Assembly (NCBI RefSeq): GCF_002160055.1
Contig: NZ_NFJV01000016.1
Coordinates: 24,717-88,716, forward strand
DNA length: 64,000 nucleotides
Reading direction: 5' to 3'
Source: Mediterranea sp. An20
GTDB lineage: Bacteria; Bacteroidota; Bacteroidia; Bacteroidales; Bacteroidaceae
The translations under genes and the position numbers were made by a program. Each line of letters starts with the position of its first letter. Position 1 is the first letter of the stretch. The notes under the pieces are model-generated. The model ran no database searches. It was not told the origin of the DNA and saw only the letters and a list, made by a program, of their open reading frames with translations. This document shows, in pieces, positions 26,219 through 35,382 of this stretch.

Positions 26219-29200
26219 TTATCGGTTGACCGTTGTTTTTCCTGCACTTGTCCTTGCCTGTATAGCGGTGTCATACATGGCTTCACATTGTATGGCAGGC
26301 AGAATGAAACTGCCTTCGTAAGTGGCTTGCAGACGTATGCTGAACTGTTTGCGTTCACCTCGTTTCAAGTCAAAATAGGTCAGGATACGGTCATCACGCA
26401 CATCGCGGTAAGAATAGGCAGCATGGCCTGCCGGGGTGCCGGTCGGCTCGTTGAATACTTCCCATCCTGATGGCAGTATATGTGTCAGGGCAAGGTGGGT
26501 CAGGTCTGTCGGGCAGATATTCTCAACGGTAATAGTAGCGACCAGGTCGGCACCTTGCTGAAGACTATGGATGGGAAGCGGCTTACCCGTCAGGTCTGTG
26601 TAAGATACCTGGAGTTTCAATCCTTTTGATTGAGCCGGCAGCTTGTCTTCTACGGGTTGCAGGCGGGTGATGAGGTCGATGCCTAAGGCTCCTTTGCCTT
26701 CGTTCTTTACATGGACGATACCTTTCTGGCTGGCAGAAAGACGATGTCTCATCAAAGCCTTGGCAGAAACAACCTCTGGCTGCTGTTGTCCGTTCCACGT
26801 CCATTGGTAGTTCAATGAACCTGTTGTCTGTTCGGCCAACCTTCCCATAGCCATGAGGGCAAAAGCTGTAGATTGCGTACTGAAGGTATTTTCCTCGTTT
26901 AAAGCTTCTGCCACTTGGCGTGCCAGTCTAAGAGCTTCATTTGTGCGGTGCATCAATACGAGTGTTTCAAGGCTCATGGCTTCTTCCAACAATGGCGAAT
27001 CATATATGAACCCGTTTATTCTGCCTTTTTGATTGGTAGCAGGGATGTTGAAGATTAGTTCGCCGGCGGCCTCTGTCTTCCCGGTGAGGGCATAGGCTGC
27101 TGCTAATCTCCATCGTGCTTGTACAGGCAAATCCTTCTGTTCTTTCAGACGGTTCATGGCACCGGCTTCTGCTGTTCCGCTTAGAGCCAGCGTGTAGAGT
27201 CGGAAAGCCTGTTGCATGCAGGCTGCTGCATGCAGACCGTTATCGGTATAGTCTGCCAGCCTCCAGTTTTGTGCAGCTGCTCGTTGGAATCGCTTCCATT
27301 TTTCTAATGTGCTTGTATGAACAGCATATCCTTTTTCGGCAGCTAAGGTCAGGAACATACCGGCATAAGATGTAATCCATTCGTCTGCCACAGCTTGTCC
27401 GGGCCAGTAGGCAAATCCTCCATTGGGTAACTGGCGGGCGTAGAGCTGTCTGATGCCTTCCTGGATATTGCTTTTGAGAAGGGATGATTCTTCTTTGTCT
27501 GTGTCTTTAAACTGGTTGACAAAAAGAAGCGGCAAGACTTTTGATGTGATTTGTTCGGTGCAAATATGGGTATAGCTGTATAAGAAATTCAGTCGGCGAC
27601 TCAGGTCGGGAGACGGAATTCGCGATACCTCCATGTATACTTCAGCATTCTCACCAGTCGGGTCATAAGTCATCTCAGCTGTCTGCCCGGCTTCTATCCA
27701 GCGTGATTCTTTCAATGTGACAGGCGGGTTGGGATTGCGGATTCCTATCTCTATGCTTTCTTGGGCTTGGTGTCCGCTGCCAGTCGCAGTGAAACGGATG
27801 GTTGCTTTACCTGTCTGTCGGTTGGTCTTTAGCCGGAAATAAACCAGTTGGTCTCCCGCCTCGTCAAAGTGGATGTTTCGGTGCTGAGCTCCCACGATGG
27901 AAATGCCGGCGCCTTCCGCTTGAATGGATACGGTAACATCCTTTGCTCCTTTTTCCATAGCGAATACATTGACAGGCACACTGATTTCCTCCATAGTAGA
28001 AAGTGTACGGGGCAGGGTGGGGAGCAGCATCAATGGAGTACGTACTGGTACGCTTTTTTCTGTCTGTCCATAGCTTCCCTCTTGTCCGGCAACGACCATA
28101 ACGCGTACTGAACCCACATATTGAGGCAGTTCCAAGGTATGAGTCTGTTTCTCACCTTTAGGCAAATAAAATGGACCGATGAATTTGACAACTGGCTTGA
28201 AACGGTTGGCTTTGGCATCGGCTGGTTTTAGCATTTCGTCTCCTCCTATACTGAAGATAGGCGAAAAGCGTCCGGCCGAAGCACCCAAAACCTGGTCATA
28301 CATATCCCATGTGGAAATGCCCAAAGCTTCGCGGGCATAAAACTCATTCCATGGATTAGGTGTCTGATAATTGGTCTGGTCCAGCAAACCTTCGTCTACG
28401 ATAGCCAATGTATAGGTCATCGGTCGTCCGCCTTTTTCACTGACATGTATTTGGAATTTTGTTTCCGGGCGCAGCGTTTGCGGCATCTCGATTTGTGGCA
28501 TAAGCCTAGTGTCTGGGTCAGTTACCATCACCGGCATGATGCCATACATGCGGATGGGGAGGTCATTGACCGTCTGTGCGTGTGGTTGGAGTAAAGTAAT
28601 ATGCAGATATACATTCGGAGCCATTTCTGGTGTGATGTCGAATGTGTATCTGGTATCTTCCTTGTCACTTATTGTGATCCATTCACGTTTTAATACGGAT
28701 GAACCGTTCTCAATGGCTACCAAGGCTCTTCCTCCTGCGGCAGCAGGAATGAAAGCTGTGGCTTTTTCACCCGGGCGATAAGATTCTTTGTCTAACGAGA
28801 AAGTCAGCATTTTCAAATGACTTGGGTCTGCTTTGGTTGAGCGTCCTCGCCAGGCAGGCCAGTCTATGTAGACTGTTCCACCCGTAGCATGTCCGCTTTC
28901 TTTGTCTTTAACGTAAACTAAGTAACGGCCCCATTCGGGATAATTCACCCGGAAGGTAAATTGTCCTTTTCCTTTCTTGGTCTGCAGATGTCCGCTGGCT
29001 ACCGGAGTCATTGAACTATTATTGATGTAGGTGCCAAATGCCTCCTCTTTGTTTTCCCACCACCAGCTCCAGTCAATGCGGTAGATTTTATATTCCAAGT
29101 TGGCACGGTCTGTCGTTTTCCCTTCAGGAGTCAAGGTGACAATGTCGAAGCGGTGTTCCTTGTCGGTTTCGATACATTGGTCTGCCGGCTGGTTCAGGTT

Positions 29201-31795
29201 AATGCCTACATAGGATGTGAAAGGCGAAAATGGTAATGTCTCTGTATAAATGCTTGCATCTCCACCAGGTTCGAATACACGGGTAGTGATGGTAGCATTC
29301 AACATACCTGGAGCATTGGACGCTTCAGGCAACTTTAACGTGAATGTGGCTTTTCCCTTTGCATCCAGTTTCCCGTCGAATACTTCTGTCTTTTGTGTGG
29401 TGAATTCAGCTGCTGGGTTATTGAATATATAACGGTCATATTGGGTAAATTGAGCGTTAACCTTTGACAGAGACATTTCCATCTTCGTCTTCAGGTTGGC
29501 AGCTGTGGCTCCGGTCAGCCAGGCAGAGGTGATGGTAGCCGGTATTTGTCTTTGCGAGGCCAGCAGAATGTCTGAAGGCAGTTGAGTCCTTATTTTGAGC
29601 CGGTTCGGTTTGACTGTTTCGATGCGCAGACTTTTATGGAAAGTGCTTCCTCCTATTTTGACGTATGCATTCCATTGTCCCGTAGGGTCATCTGTGCGGG
29701 TAGGGATGTGAAAAGCGTAGAATCCATTCAGTCCGTGTGCTGACGTGCTTTTGCTGTAGAACTGTCCGCGCGGATTGTATATTTCTAATGTCACGGGATG
29801 TGTGTCCGGAATGCGTCGGGTCTGGTCTTTCAAGATAAAAGTAAGGTGTAGGGTATCCCCTGGGCGCCATACTCCTCTTTCACCATAGATAAAGCCTTTG
29901 AGTCCTTTCTCTATTTTCCGTCCTCCAGTATCAAAACGGCTGGTTGATTGGTTTTCGCCTGCTACTACACGCAGATAGGCTTTTTGTCGGCCATTGGTGG
30001 CACAGACGATGAAGGGTACTCCCTCAGGTGTGATTTCAGCAAATCCTTCCTTGTTGGTCTTGCCGATGCCTATAATTTGCAGTTGGAAGTTGTAAACGGT
30101 AATATCTGCTCCTTCTACAGGGCTGGTGGTAAGAATGTTGTTGACTGCAATCCAGAGCTTGTTCAGCGAATTGCCTTTTACTATCAGCCCTAAATTAGAG
30201 GCAAAAACATTGCAAGCTGCTATCAGGTTACTATTCATATAATAGGAAGGATGGCACGGATTTTCCCGTTCTTTCCAATCATACAAGTTCCAGTCGTAGT
30301 CCATTCCACCATTGTAATAGAAATAACTTTGTGGGACATCCCATTCAGCCTCTTCGTCTTCTGTCAATTCATTCCCGTTTAGGGGGGTCAGGTCGGTAGA
30401 GGAGTCTGCAAATGAGGGCCGTGGAGTTTTCCCACCACAAGGATATGCCGAATACTCCTGGCGGAAAGAAAGATAAATGCGGTAGATGGCTCCTGGCTCT
30501 TGCTGAATCAGTCCGCTCAGGTCAATGGAGTAATCGTTCCATTGGTGAATATCTTTTGAAGCATCTTGCGCTAATTGCAATGTTTTTTTGTACACCAATC
30601 TTCCTGCACGGCGCAGTTCATTGGATGACTCCCAAGAATTATTCTGCAGGAAAGTCAGAATGTTGTTTTCAAAGATGCGTATCACACTCACATCTACTGC
30701 ATATAAATTGACTGCCCGGAAAGGTATGAGCAGATTTTTTGAGTCAGGAAGAATGGCTGCATCTGTGAGCAGTTTTACTTGTGGTTTAACATTATGTTCG
30801 CCGAAAGAGAGGGTATGTGAAGAGCCTAAGGCCTTGTCGCTGCTGTTTTTCACTCCTTCGTGGATAAGCAGAGTCAGAGAACCGTTGGCTTGTGGGGAAG
30901 TGCTTTCATCGAAATACGCGTACACTTTGTTGTCTTTTATCTGCAATACGGCTGCGGGTATTTCCTTGATTTCTATGAGCCCCTTTAAATCCTGTGTAGT
31001 AGAGAGGGGAGAGGAGAAGACAATTTCCAGTCCGTTTTCCGGTTGGGTAATCCGTTGGGCGGAAAGAAAACGGAATGAATTTCTGGCCGGGATGGTTATG
31101 TCGACGGTTTGTTGGCGGTTGATGTCAGCCGCATTTCCGTCGGCTTTGATTTGAAGTTGGTAGTCATCAGTTTCCTGTGGAATACTATCCACGGAAAATG
31201 CATAGCGGGAGGGATTGTCCGTGGGCAGAACATGAACGGGGAAGGAACGACTTTCCTTCCCAGTAGCAGAAAGTATTTTTTCTACTTCTTCTGTCTCTAT
31301 GGCATCACTGAACCGGATTTCTCCTTTTATATACAAGTGCCCGGGATGTGCATCGGTCAGGGTGGGAGTCTCAGTGTACATCGCAAAGTTACGTTCCTGC
31401 ACACGGAAAGAGAACTTGAATTGCTCCAATTCTTTTTTTACCTGGATGAAATCTCCTAAGCGGAAAGTCCCTACATAAAGTTCCCCGGGTTGGAGTTCGT
31501 CCGTTTCAGGAACAAACTCAATGGTATTGTTATTAAGCCAGTGTGCTTCTCCTTTCAGTGAGGGAGAGAAACTGAAAGGATTGTCTGCCAGATTGTTTAA
31601 ATCCACCATGGGCAGGTCTTGCGCCAGTTCGATGCGGATGGTTGCCTGACGTGAAATGACTCCTCCTGTATACGCATTGATGTAAGGCGCAAATTCGGCA
31701 GAAGGAGAGATGTCTTTGCGCTGACCGTCACAGGCAAAGAGCAGTAGAGAGGCCAGCAGACAAGGTAACAGCTTGAAGGCGATGTCTCGTTTCAT
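26219..31795 (-). CDS. Bacterial alpha-2-macroglobulin lipoprotein
   Basis: A 1858-aa lipoprotein with the signal MKRDIAFKLLPCLLASLLLFAC. MG domains occupy the first two thirds, including the bait-proximal GYRGVWRPGDTLHLTF-like segment (YGERGVWRPGD). The thioester motif CTEQ is intact at Cys1412 and is followed by an alpha-alpha toroid (LPNGGFAYWPG). Such periplasmic proteins trap invading proteases and work with PBP1C, encoded directly downstream. The start is the ATG at 31795; 31801 is a TTG. The gene follows the nitrilase-type gene after 43 bp on the same strand. Confidence 0.95.
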   Translation of the reverse strand: MKRDIAFKLLPCLLASLLLFACDGQRKDISPSAEFAPYINAYTGGVISRQATIRIELAQDLPMVDLNNLADNPFSFSPSLKGEAHWLNNNTIEFVPETDELQPGELYVGTFRLGDFIQVKKELEQFKFSFRVQERNFAMYTETPTLTDAHPGHLYIKGEIRFSDAIETEEVEKILSATGKESRSFPVHVLPTDNPSRYAFSVDSIPQETDDYQLQIKADGNAADINRQQTVDITIPARNSFRFLSAQRITQPENGLEIVFSSPLSTTQDLKGLIEIKEIPAAVLQIKDNKVYAYFDESTSPQANGSLTLLIHEGVKNSSDKALGSSHTLSFGEHNVKPQVKLLTDAAILPDSKNLLIPFRAVNLYAVDVSVIRIFENNILTFLQNNSWESSNELRRAGRLVYKKTLQLAQDASKDIHQWNDYSIDLSGLIQQEPGAIYRIYLSFRQEYSAYPCGGKTPRPSFADSSTDLTPLNGNELTEDEEAEWDVPQSYFYYNGGMDYDWNLYDWKERENPCHPSYYMNSNLIAACNVFASNLGLIVKGNSLNKLWIAVNNILTTSPVEGADITVYNFQLQIIGIGKTNKEGFAEITPEGVPFIVCATNGRQKAYLRVVAGENQSTSRFDTGGRKIEKGLKGFIYGERGVWRPGDTLHLTFILKDQTRRIPDTHPVTLEIYNPRGQFYSKSTSAHGLNGFYAFHIPTRTDDPTGQWNAYVKIGGSTFHKSLRIETVKPNRLKIRTQLPSDILLASQRQIPATITSAWLTGATAANLKTKMEMSLSKVNAQFTQYDRYIFNNPAAEFTTQKTEVFDGKLDAKGKATFTLKLPEASNAPGMLNATITTRVFEPGGDASIYTETLPFSPFTSYVGINLNQPADQCIETDKEHRFDIVTLTPEGKTTDRANLEYKIYRIDWSWWWENKEEAFGTYINNSSMTPVASGHLQTKKGKGQFTFRVNYPEWGRYLVYVKDKESGHATGGTVYIDWPAWRGRSTKADPSHLKMLTFSLDKESYRPGEKATAFIPAAAGGRALVAIENGSSVLKREWITISDKEDTRYTFDITPEMAPNVYLHITLLQPHAQTVNDLPIRMYGIMPVMVTDPDTRLMPQIEMPQTLRPETKFQIHVSEKGGRPMTYTLAIVDEGLLDQTNYQTPNPWNEFYAREALGISTWDMYDQVLGASAGRFSPIFSIGGDEMLKPADAKANRFKPVVKFIGPFYLPKGEKQTHTLELPQYVGSVRVMVVAGQEGSYGQTEKSVPVRTPLMLLPTLPRTLSTMEEISVPVNVFAMEKGAKDVTVSIQAEGAGISIVGAQHRNIHFDEAGDQLVYFRLKTNRQTGKATIRFTATGSGHQAQESIEIGIRNPNPPVTLKESRWIEAGQTAEMTYDPTGENAEVYMEVSRIPSPDLSRRLNFLYSYTHICTEQITSKVLPLLFVNQFKDTDKEESSLLKSNIQEGIRQLYARQLPNGGFAYWPGQAVADEWITSYAGMFLTLAAEKGYAVHTSTLEKWKRFQRAAAQNWRLADYTDNGLHAAACMQQAFRLYTLALSGTAEAGAMNRLKEQKDLPVQARWRLAAAYALTGKTEAAGELIFNIPATNQKGRINGFIYDSPLLEEAMSLETLVLMHRTNEALRLARQVAEALNEENTFSTQSTAFALMAMGRLAEQTTGSLNYQWTWNGQQQPEVVSAKALMRHRLSASQKGIVHVKNEGKGALGIDLITRLQPVEDKLPAQSKGLKLQVSYTDLTGKPLPIHSLQQGADLVATITVENICPTDLTHLALTHILPSGWEVFNEPTGTPAGHAAYSYRDVRDDRILTYFDLKRGERKQFSIRLQATYEGSFILPAIQCEAMYDTAIQARTSAGKTTVNR

Positions 31796-31838
31796 ATTCA
31801 AAGATATTTTTGAGGATGAAGAATCATCCGTAGTTTAT

Positions 31839-32642
31839 TTAAAATTCCAGGGAAAAGTCATCAGCGTCTTTCCAGGCAGGGAATTTTTCCCGGAAACGGA
31901 GCAGGGCATCGGCATCCAGAGTGACTGTGGCCAATTCTTCTGTCTCGTCGGGCATGCAGATGAGCGGCTCTCCTTTCGGTGAATAGACGGCACTTCCTCC
32001 GTCATGTCTTATGCCGTGGAAATCTTTTCCTATACGGTTAACACCGCACACGTATGAAATGTTCTCTATGGCGCGCGCTTGGAGCAGAATATCCCATACC
32101 CGCCGGCGGGATGCTGGCCAGTTGGCTACATAGATGAGCAAGTCATATTCGTTGTGGCGGTTCCTGCTCCAGACCGGAAAGCGCAGGTCATAGCATATTT
32201 GCAGCAGGATGTTCCAGCCGTGGTATGAGATGACCGGACGTATGCGCCCCGGTGTATAACATTCTGTTTCATGGCCCATGCGGAACAGATGCCGTTTGTC
32301 GTAGTAGTATGTTTCTCCTTCGGGTGTGAGAAAAAAAGCACGGTTATAGTAGCAGGGATTGGAAGGAGTTGTAGTGGAGGTATCGCAAGCTATGTAGCTG
32401 CCTGTCAAGGCTACATGAAATTCTGCCGACCAGCGTCGTAGTGTATTCAAGGTATCTCCGTCTGCCGGTTCGGCCAGCGTGGAAGGATTCATGCTGAAAC
32501 CGGTAGAAAATGTTTCGGGCAAGACAACAATCTCCGTCGCACCGCGGATGCTTTCAAGCTTTTCGCGGAGTCGGCGGAGATTGGCTTGTTTGTCTTCCCA
32601 AACTAAATCTGTCTGCAACAGACTGATGCGTAAGGGGTTCAT
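31839..32642 (-). CDS. Nitrilase-superfamily amidase, YafV/omega-amidase type
   Basis: A 267-aa cytosolic hydrolase. The Glu-Lys-Cys triad is visible: Glu in VVLPETFSTGFSM, Lys in YYDKRHLFRMG, Cys in LLQICYDLRFP. FSTGF and the short length match omega-amidase/YafV proteins, which hydrolyse alpha-keto acid amides such as alpha-ketoglutaramate (metabolite repair). Its start overlaps the end of the acyltransferase gene by 4 bp (ATGA), indicating co-translation. Confidence 0.92.
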   Translation of the reverse strand: MNPLRISLLQTDLVWEDKQANLRRLREKLESIRGATEIVVLPETFSTGFSMNPSTLAEPADGDTLNTLRRWSAEFHVALTGSYIACDTSTTTPSNPCYYNRAFFLTPEGETYYYDKRHLFRMGHETECYTPGRIRPVISYHGWNILLQICYDLRFPVWSRNRHNEYDLLIYVANWPASRRRVWDILLQARAIENISYVCGVNRIGKDFHGIRHDGGSAVYSPKGEPLICMPDETEELATVTLDADALLRFREKFPAWKDADDFSLEF

Positions 32643-33184
32643 GTGGCGAAATTTTGAGGTTTCTTGCCTCTGAATTGCATAAAATACTGTTTGATTTCGT
32701 ACAAGTCCTGCTCAAAATTTCCGCTGGGCATAATGCTTCGCGTGCATGCTATCGTTCTGCTGGGATAGTCGATGCCTATCAGCAGGATAGGGACTTGAGC
32801 TTTGAGAGCAATGTAATAAAATCCTTTTTTCCACTCAGGATTGGCCTTGCGTGTGGCTTCCGGCGTGATGGCCAGATGTAGGAAACGGCTTTTCTTGAAC
32901 CGTTCCGCCATCTGGTCGGTAAGCGAAGTCTTCCGCGAACGGTCTACGGGTATGCCGCCCATTGCCTTAAACAAAGGGCCTAACGGGAAGAAGAACCACT
33001 CTTTCTTCATCAGAAAATTCACTTTGCGGTTGAGGCCGCCGTAGAAGAGCTTTCCGAAGAACAAATCCCAGTTGGAAGTATGAGGTGCTGCACATATCAC
33101 GCATTTGTCATATTCGGGCACTTCCATCCGTGTGTTCCATCCCAAGATGCGGTGGTAAATCCACCTATATAAGGTCGATTTCAT
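32639..33184 (-). CDS. 1-acyl-sn-glycerol-3-phosphate acyltransferase-like protein
   Basis: A 181-aa PlsC-superfamily protein. The HX4D motif is in AAPHTSNWDLFFG; the second block is GGIPVDRSRKTS and the third is TPEATRKANPEWKKGF, the PEGT-like motif in variant form. It is short, with little membrane-spanning sequence, so it is a peripheral inner-membrane acyltransferase. It is the second gene of the minus-strand operon, 7 bp after the 89-aa gene. The acyl acceptor is not predictable. Confidence 0.88.
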   Translation of the reverse strand: MKSTLYRWIYHRILGWNTRMEVPEYDKCVICAAPHTSNWDLFFGKLFYGGLNRKVNFLMKKEWFFFPLGPLFKAMGGIPVDRSRKTSLTDQMAERFKKSRFLHLAITPEATRKANPEWKKGFYYIALKAQVPILLIGIDYPSRTIACTRSIMPSGNFEQDLYEIKQYFMQFRGKKPQNFAT

Positions 33185-33191
33185 TCTCCGC

Positions 33192-33461
33192 TTATTTCAA
33201 CTTGCCCATGGCATCCAGAATGCCGTCTACCTTAGCATTGAAATCTTCATGCAATTTTTTGTAGAAACCTTTCACGTTGCCCGGTTCTGTGTGGCTGATG
33301 CGGCTGATGAAGTCATCTTGCAGGTTCAGAATCTCTGTCATCACCCCGTCTACTTTCTCCTGTTCTGTATTCGGGAGGGTCAGGCGGATGCAGATGCATT
33401 CTGTAAAGAGTTCACCTATAATATAATTAATACTTTTTTTCAGCATTCTTCTTTTTGCCAT
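33192..33461 (-). CDS. Conserved 89-aa hypothetical protein
   Basis: MAKRRMLKKSINYIIGELF, then two predicted helices ending LHEDFNAKVDGILDAMGKLK. No signal peptide, membrane segment or metal motif. It heads the operon of acyltransferase, amidase, alpha-2-macroglobulin and pbpC, with a 7-bp gap to the next gene. I do not recognise a characterised family. An imperfect -7 TATCTTTA lies at about 33499-33506 on the minus strand. Confidence 0.75.
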   Translation of the reverse strand: MAKRRMLKKSINYIIGELFTECICIRLTLPNTEQEKVDGVMTEILNLQDDFISRISHTEPGNVKGFYKKLHEDFNAKVDGILDAMGKLK

Positions 33462-33667
33462 AATCGTTACGTTTTAAGTGAATAATTGAATTTTCCGGGT
33501 AAAGATAGTGCTTTTTCTTGGGATTGAACTGCAAAGGAGCGTTTTTTTTGAATATTTATCCTAATTTGAATGCTTTTCTCTTTGATTGGATTCCTCGTCC
33601 TCGGAGAGCGGGCTTCATATCCAGAGGAAGTCAGGGATTTTTCGAACCAAAGATAGCGGACTGACTG

Positions 33668-33755
33668 CCAGGCTGTGGGAAGGCTGTTTCCAAGGTATAA
33701 GAAGCTTCCTTCCAAGCGATAAGAAATTTCTTTCTAAGCGGTAAGAAGTAATTGT
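33668..33755 (-). repeat. 22-bp imperfect tandem repeat array D
   Basis: Four 22-bp units (33668-33689, 33690-33711, 33712-33733, 33734-33755). Read on the minus strand they show TATCGCTTGGAAGGAAGC and TACCGCTTAGAAAG, matching the plus-strand arrays at 23717 and 40115. The outermost copy runs into CCTGGCAGTCAG. Confidence 0.85.
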
Positions 33756-33820
33756 TTATTTATCAATGAGTTGTATGGTAAGGCAAATGCCGGTTGTCTG
33801 TTCCGTATTTCTCTTGTCCA

Positions 33821-33915
33821 ACTTAGAGTTCGTTTAATTTCTGCTTTTATAAGATTGATACCCTTGGAAACTGCACTCAAAATGAGGCTAAGCAAAATTT
33901 AAACAAGTTTTTAGA
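33821..33915 (-). repeat. Short MITE-like element, ends resembling the IS5-like terminus
   Basis: Left end GTTCGTTTAATTTC and right end GAAATTT-type AGCAAAATTTAAACAAG form imperfect terminal inverted repeats about 95 bp apart, flanked by TTAGAG on both sides. The right end, read on the minus strand (CTTGTTTAAATTTTGCTTAG), matches 63886-63907 and similar copies at 50391 and 56941. Confidence 0.6.
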
Positions 33916-34126
33916 GTCAGGCGAAGAACAGGTTATGCTTTTCGTGGCAATAGACAGACAAGTCTGTGGAAACGAGGATGGAAGTTGTGGAATATTTCCA
34001 CAGGTGTAGTCCTTTTCCACACTGTCTTTGGGCTTTTTGTGATTCCCACATACATTCTTTCGTAGTCTGTTTTGCTTGAAGATGAATAAGTTGTGATTAA
34101 TCAACCGTAAATTCAGAAAATGGCAT

Positions 34127-34134
34127 TATCTTTG
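34127..34134 (+). promoter_or_regulatory. -7 element of the efflux operon
   Basis: TATCTTTG lies 46 bp upstream of the ATG at 34180. It overlaps the hypothetical longer frame starting at 34120, which supports 34180 as the true start. Confidence 0.5.
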
Positions 34135-34179
34135 CAACCTCGAAAAGGAAATCTAAAGATTATTGATAACAAACATAAC

Positions 34180-35382
34180 ATGAAGCTGTTTTTTACAAAA
34201 AAAGAATTGCATCTGCGAAAGAAAAGGATTATCGCCATGGTGGCGTGCCTGGTTGTGTTGCTGGCCATTTATCTCATTTTGACCTGGCCGAAGGAAGTAG
34301 TACCCGAACCCCCGTTGGTAATTGTAGAACCGGTGGGCGTGGAAGATGTCGAAATCTATGGTGAATATGTGGGGCGTATCCGTGCTCAGCAGTTTGTAGA
34401 AGTGCGTGCCCGTGTGGAAGGCTTTCTGGAAAGCATGGAGTTTGAAGAAGGAACATACGTGAATAAAAACCAAGTGCTCTTCGTCATCGACCAACGCCAG
34501 TATCGAGCCAAGGCCGACAAGGCGCGCGCCCAGTTGCGTAAAGACTCGGCCAATGTGCTGAAGACCCGTCGCGACTTGGATCGTATCCGCCCCTTGTATG
34601 AACAGAATGCTGCCAGTCAGTTGGATTTGGACAATGCCATTGCTGCCTATGAAACGGCTGTTGCCAGCATGGGTATGAGCCAAGCCGATTTGGACCAGGC
34701 CGAGCAGGAGTTGGGCTATACAACAGTGCGCTCTCCGCTTTCCGGTTATATCAGTGAGCGTTATGTCGACTTGGGGGCTTTGGTGGGTCCCGGCGGGCAA
34801 TCTCTTCTGGCTACAGTGGTGAAGAGCGACACAGTGCTGGTTGATTACAGTATGACCGCTTTGGAATATCTGAAGAGCCGCGAGCGTAATGTGGTGATAG
34901 GACAGAAAGACTCCACCCGTTCTTGGCAGCCTTATGTGACTATCACATTGGCAGATAATAGCGAATATCCCTATAAGGGTATTGTGGATTTTGCCGACCC
35001 GCAGGTAGACCCCAAGACCGGTACTTTCTCGGTGCGCGCTGAGATGCCCAATCCCGACCGTGTGCTTCTGCCCGGTCAGTTCACCAAAGTGAAGGCTTTG
35101 CTCGATGTGCGCGAAAATGCTACCGTAGTTCCGCAGAAGGCGTTGATTATCGAGAAAGGCGGAGCTTATGTCTTTGTCATGCGTCGTGACTCGATAGCCG
35201 AGCGCCGTTTCATTGAACTGGGACCGGAATTTGGCAACGATGTAGTAGTAGAGCGCGGCATCATACCCGGCGAGATGATTGTTACCGAAGGATACCACAA
35301 GCTGACTCCGGGCATCAAGATGCGTGTGGCTGATAAGAAGAAAGAAGAAGAATCTCAATCTGCAACAACGACGAAAGAATGA
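34180..35382 (+). CDS. RND efflux periplasmic adaptor (membrane fusion protein)
   Basis: 400 aa. One N-terminal membrane segment (IIAMVACLVVLLAIYLIL), then the biotinyl-lipoyl-like halves (VEVRARVEGFLESMEFEEGTYV and LGYTTVRSPLSGYIS) around a helical hairpin (residues ~105-175), then beta-barrel and membrane-proximal domains (FSVRAEMPNPDRVLLPGQF, VPQKALI). It links the inner-membrane pump to the outer-membrane channel. The ATG at 34180 is downstream of the promoter. Overlaps the pump gene by 4 bp. Confidence 0.95.
   Translation: MKLFFTKKELHLRKKRIIAMVACLVVLLAIYLILTWPKEVVPEPPLVIVEPVGVEDVEIYGEYVGRIRAQQFVEVRARVEGFLESMEFEEGTYVNKNQVLFVIDQRQYRAKADKARAQLRKDSANVLKTRRDLDRIRPLYEQNAASQLDLDNAIAAYETAVASMGMSQADLDQAEQELGYTTVRSPLSGYISERYVDLGALVGPGGQSLLATVVKSDTVLVDYSMTALEYLKSRERNVVIGQKDSTRSWQPYVTITLADNSEYPYKGIVDFADPQVDPKTGTFSVRAEMPNPDRVLLPGQFTKVKALLDVRENATVVPQKALIIEKGGAYVFVMRRDSIAERRFIELGPEFGNDVVVERGIIPGEMIVTEGYHKLTPGIKMRVADKKKEEESQSATTTKE

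Larger units (their letters stand above)
33462..34179. other. Large intergenic region between divergent operons
   Basis: A gap of 718 bp. It contains the 22-bp array D (33668-33755), a MITE-like element with GTTTAAATTT-type ends (about 33821-33915) and a plus-strand -7 box TATCTTTG at 34127-34134 for the efflux operon. No credible gene. Confidence 0.65.

Noticed and set aside
31799..31806. TATCTTTG match as promoter of the alpha-2-macroglobulin gene
   Set aside because: It is only 4 bp before the ATG, which would place transcription initiation inside the gene. The gene is more likely read from the operon upstream.
34120..34179. Upstream in-frame start of the efflux adaptor
   Set aside because: A -7 box (34127-34134) overlaps it, so transcription begins later. 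The ATG at 34180 directly precedes the membrane anchor.
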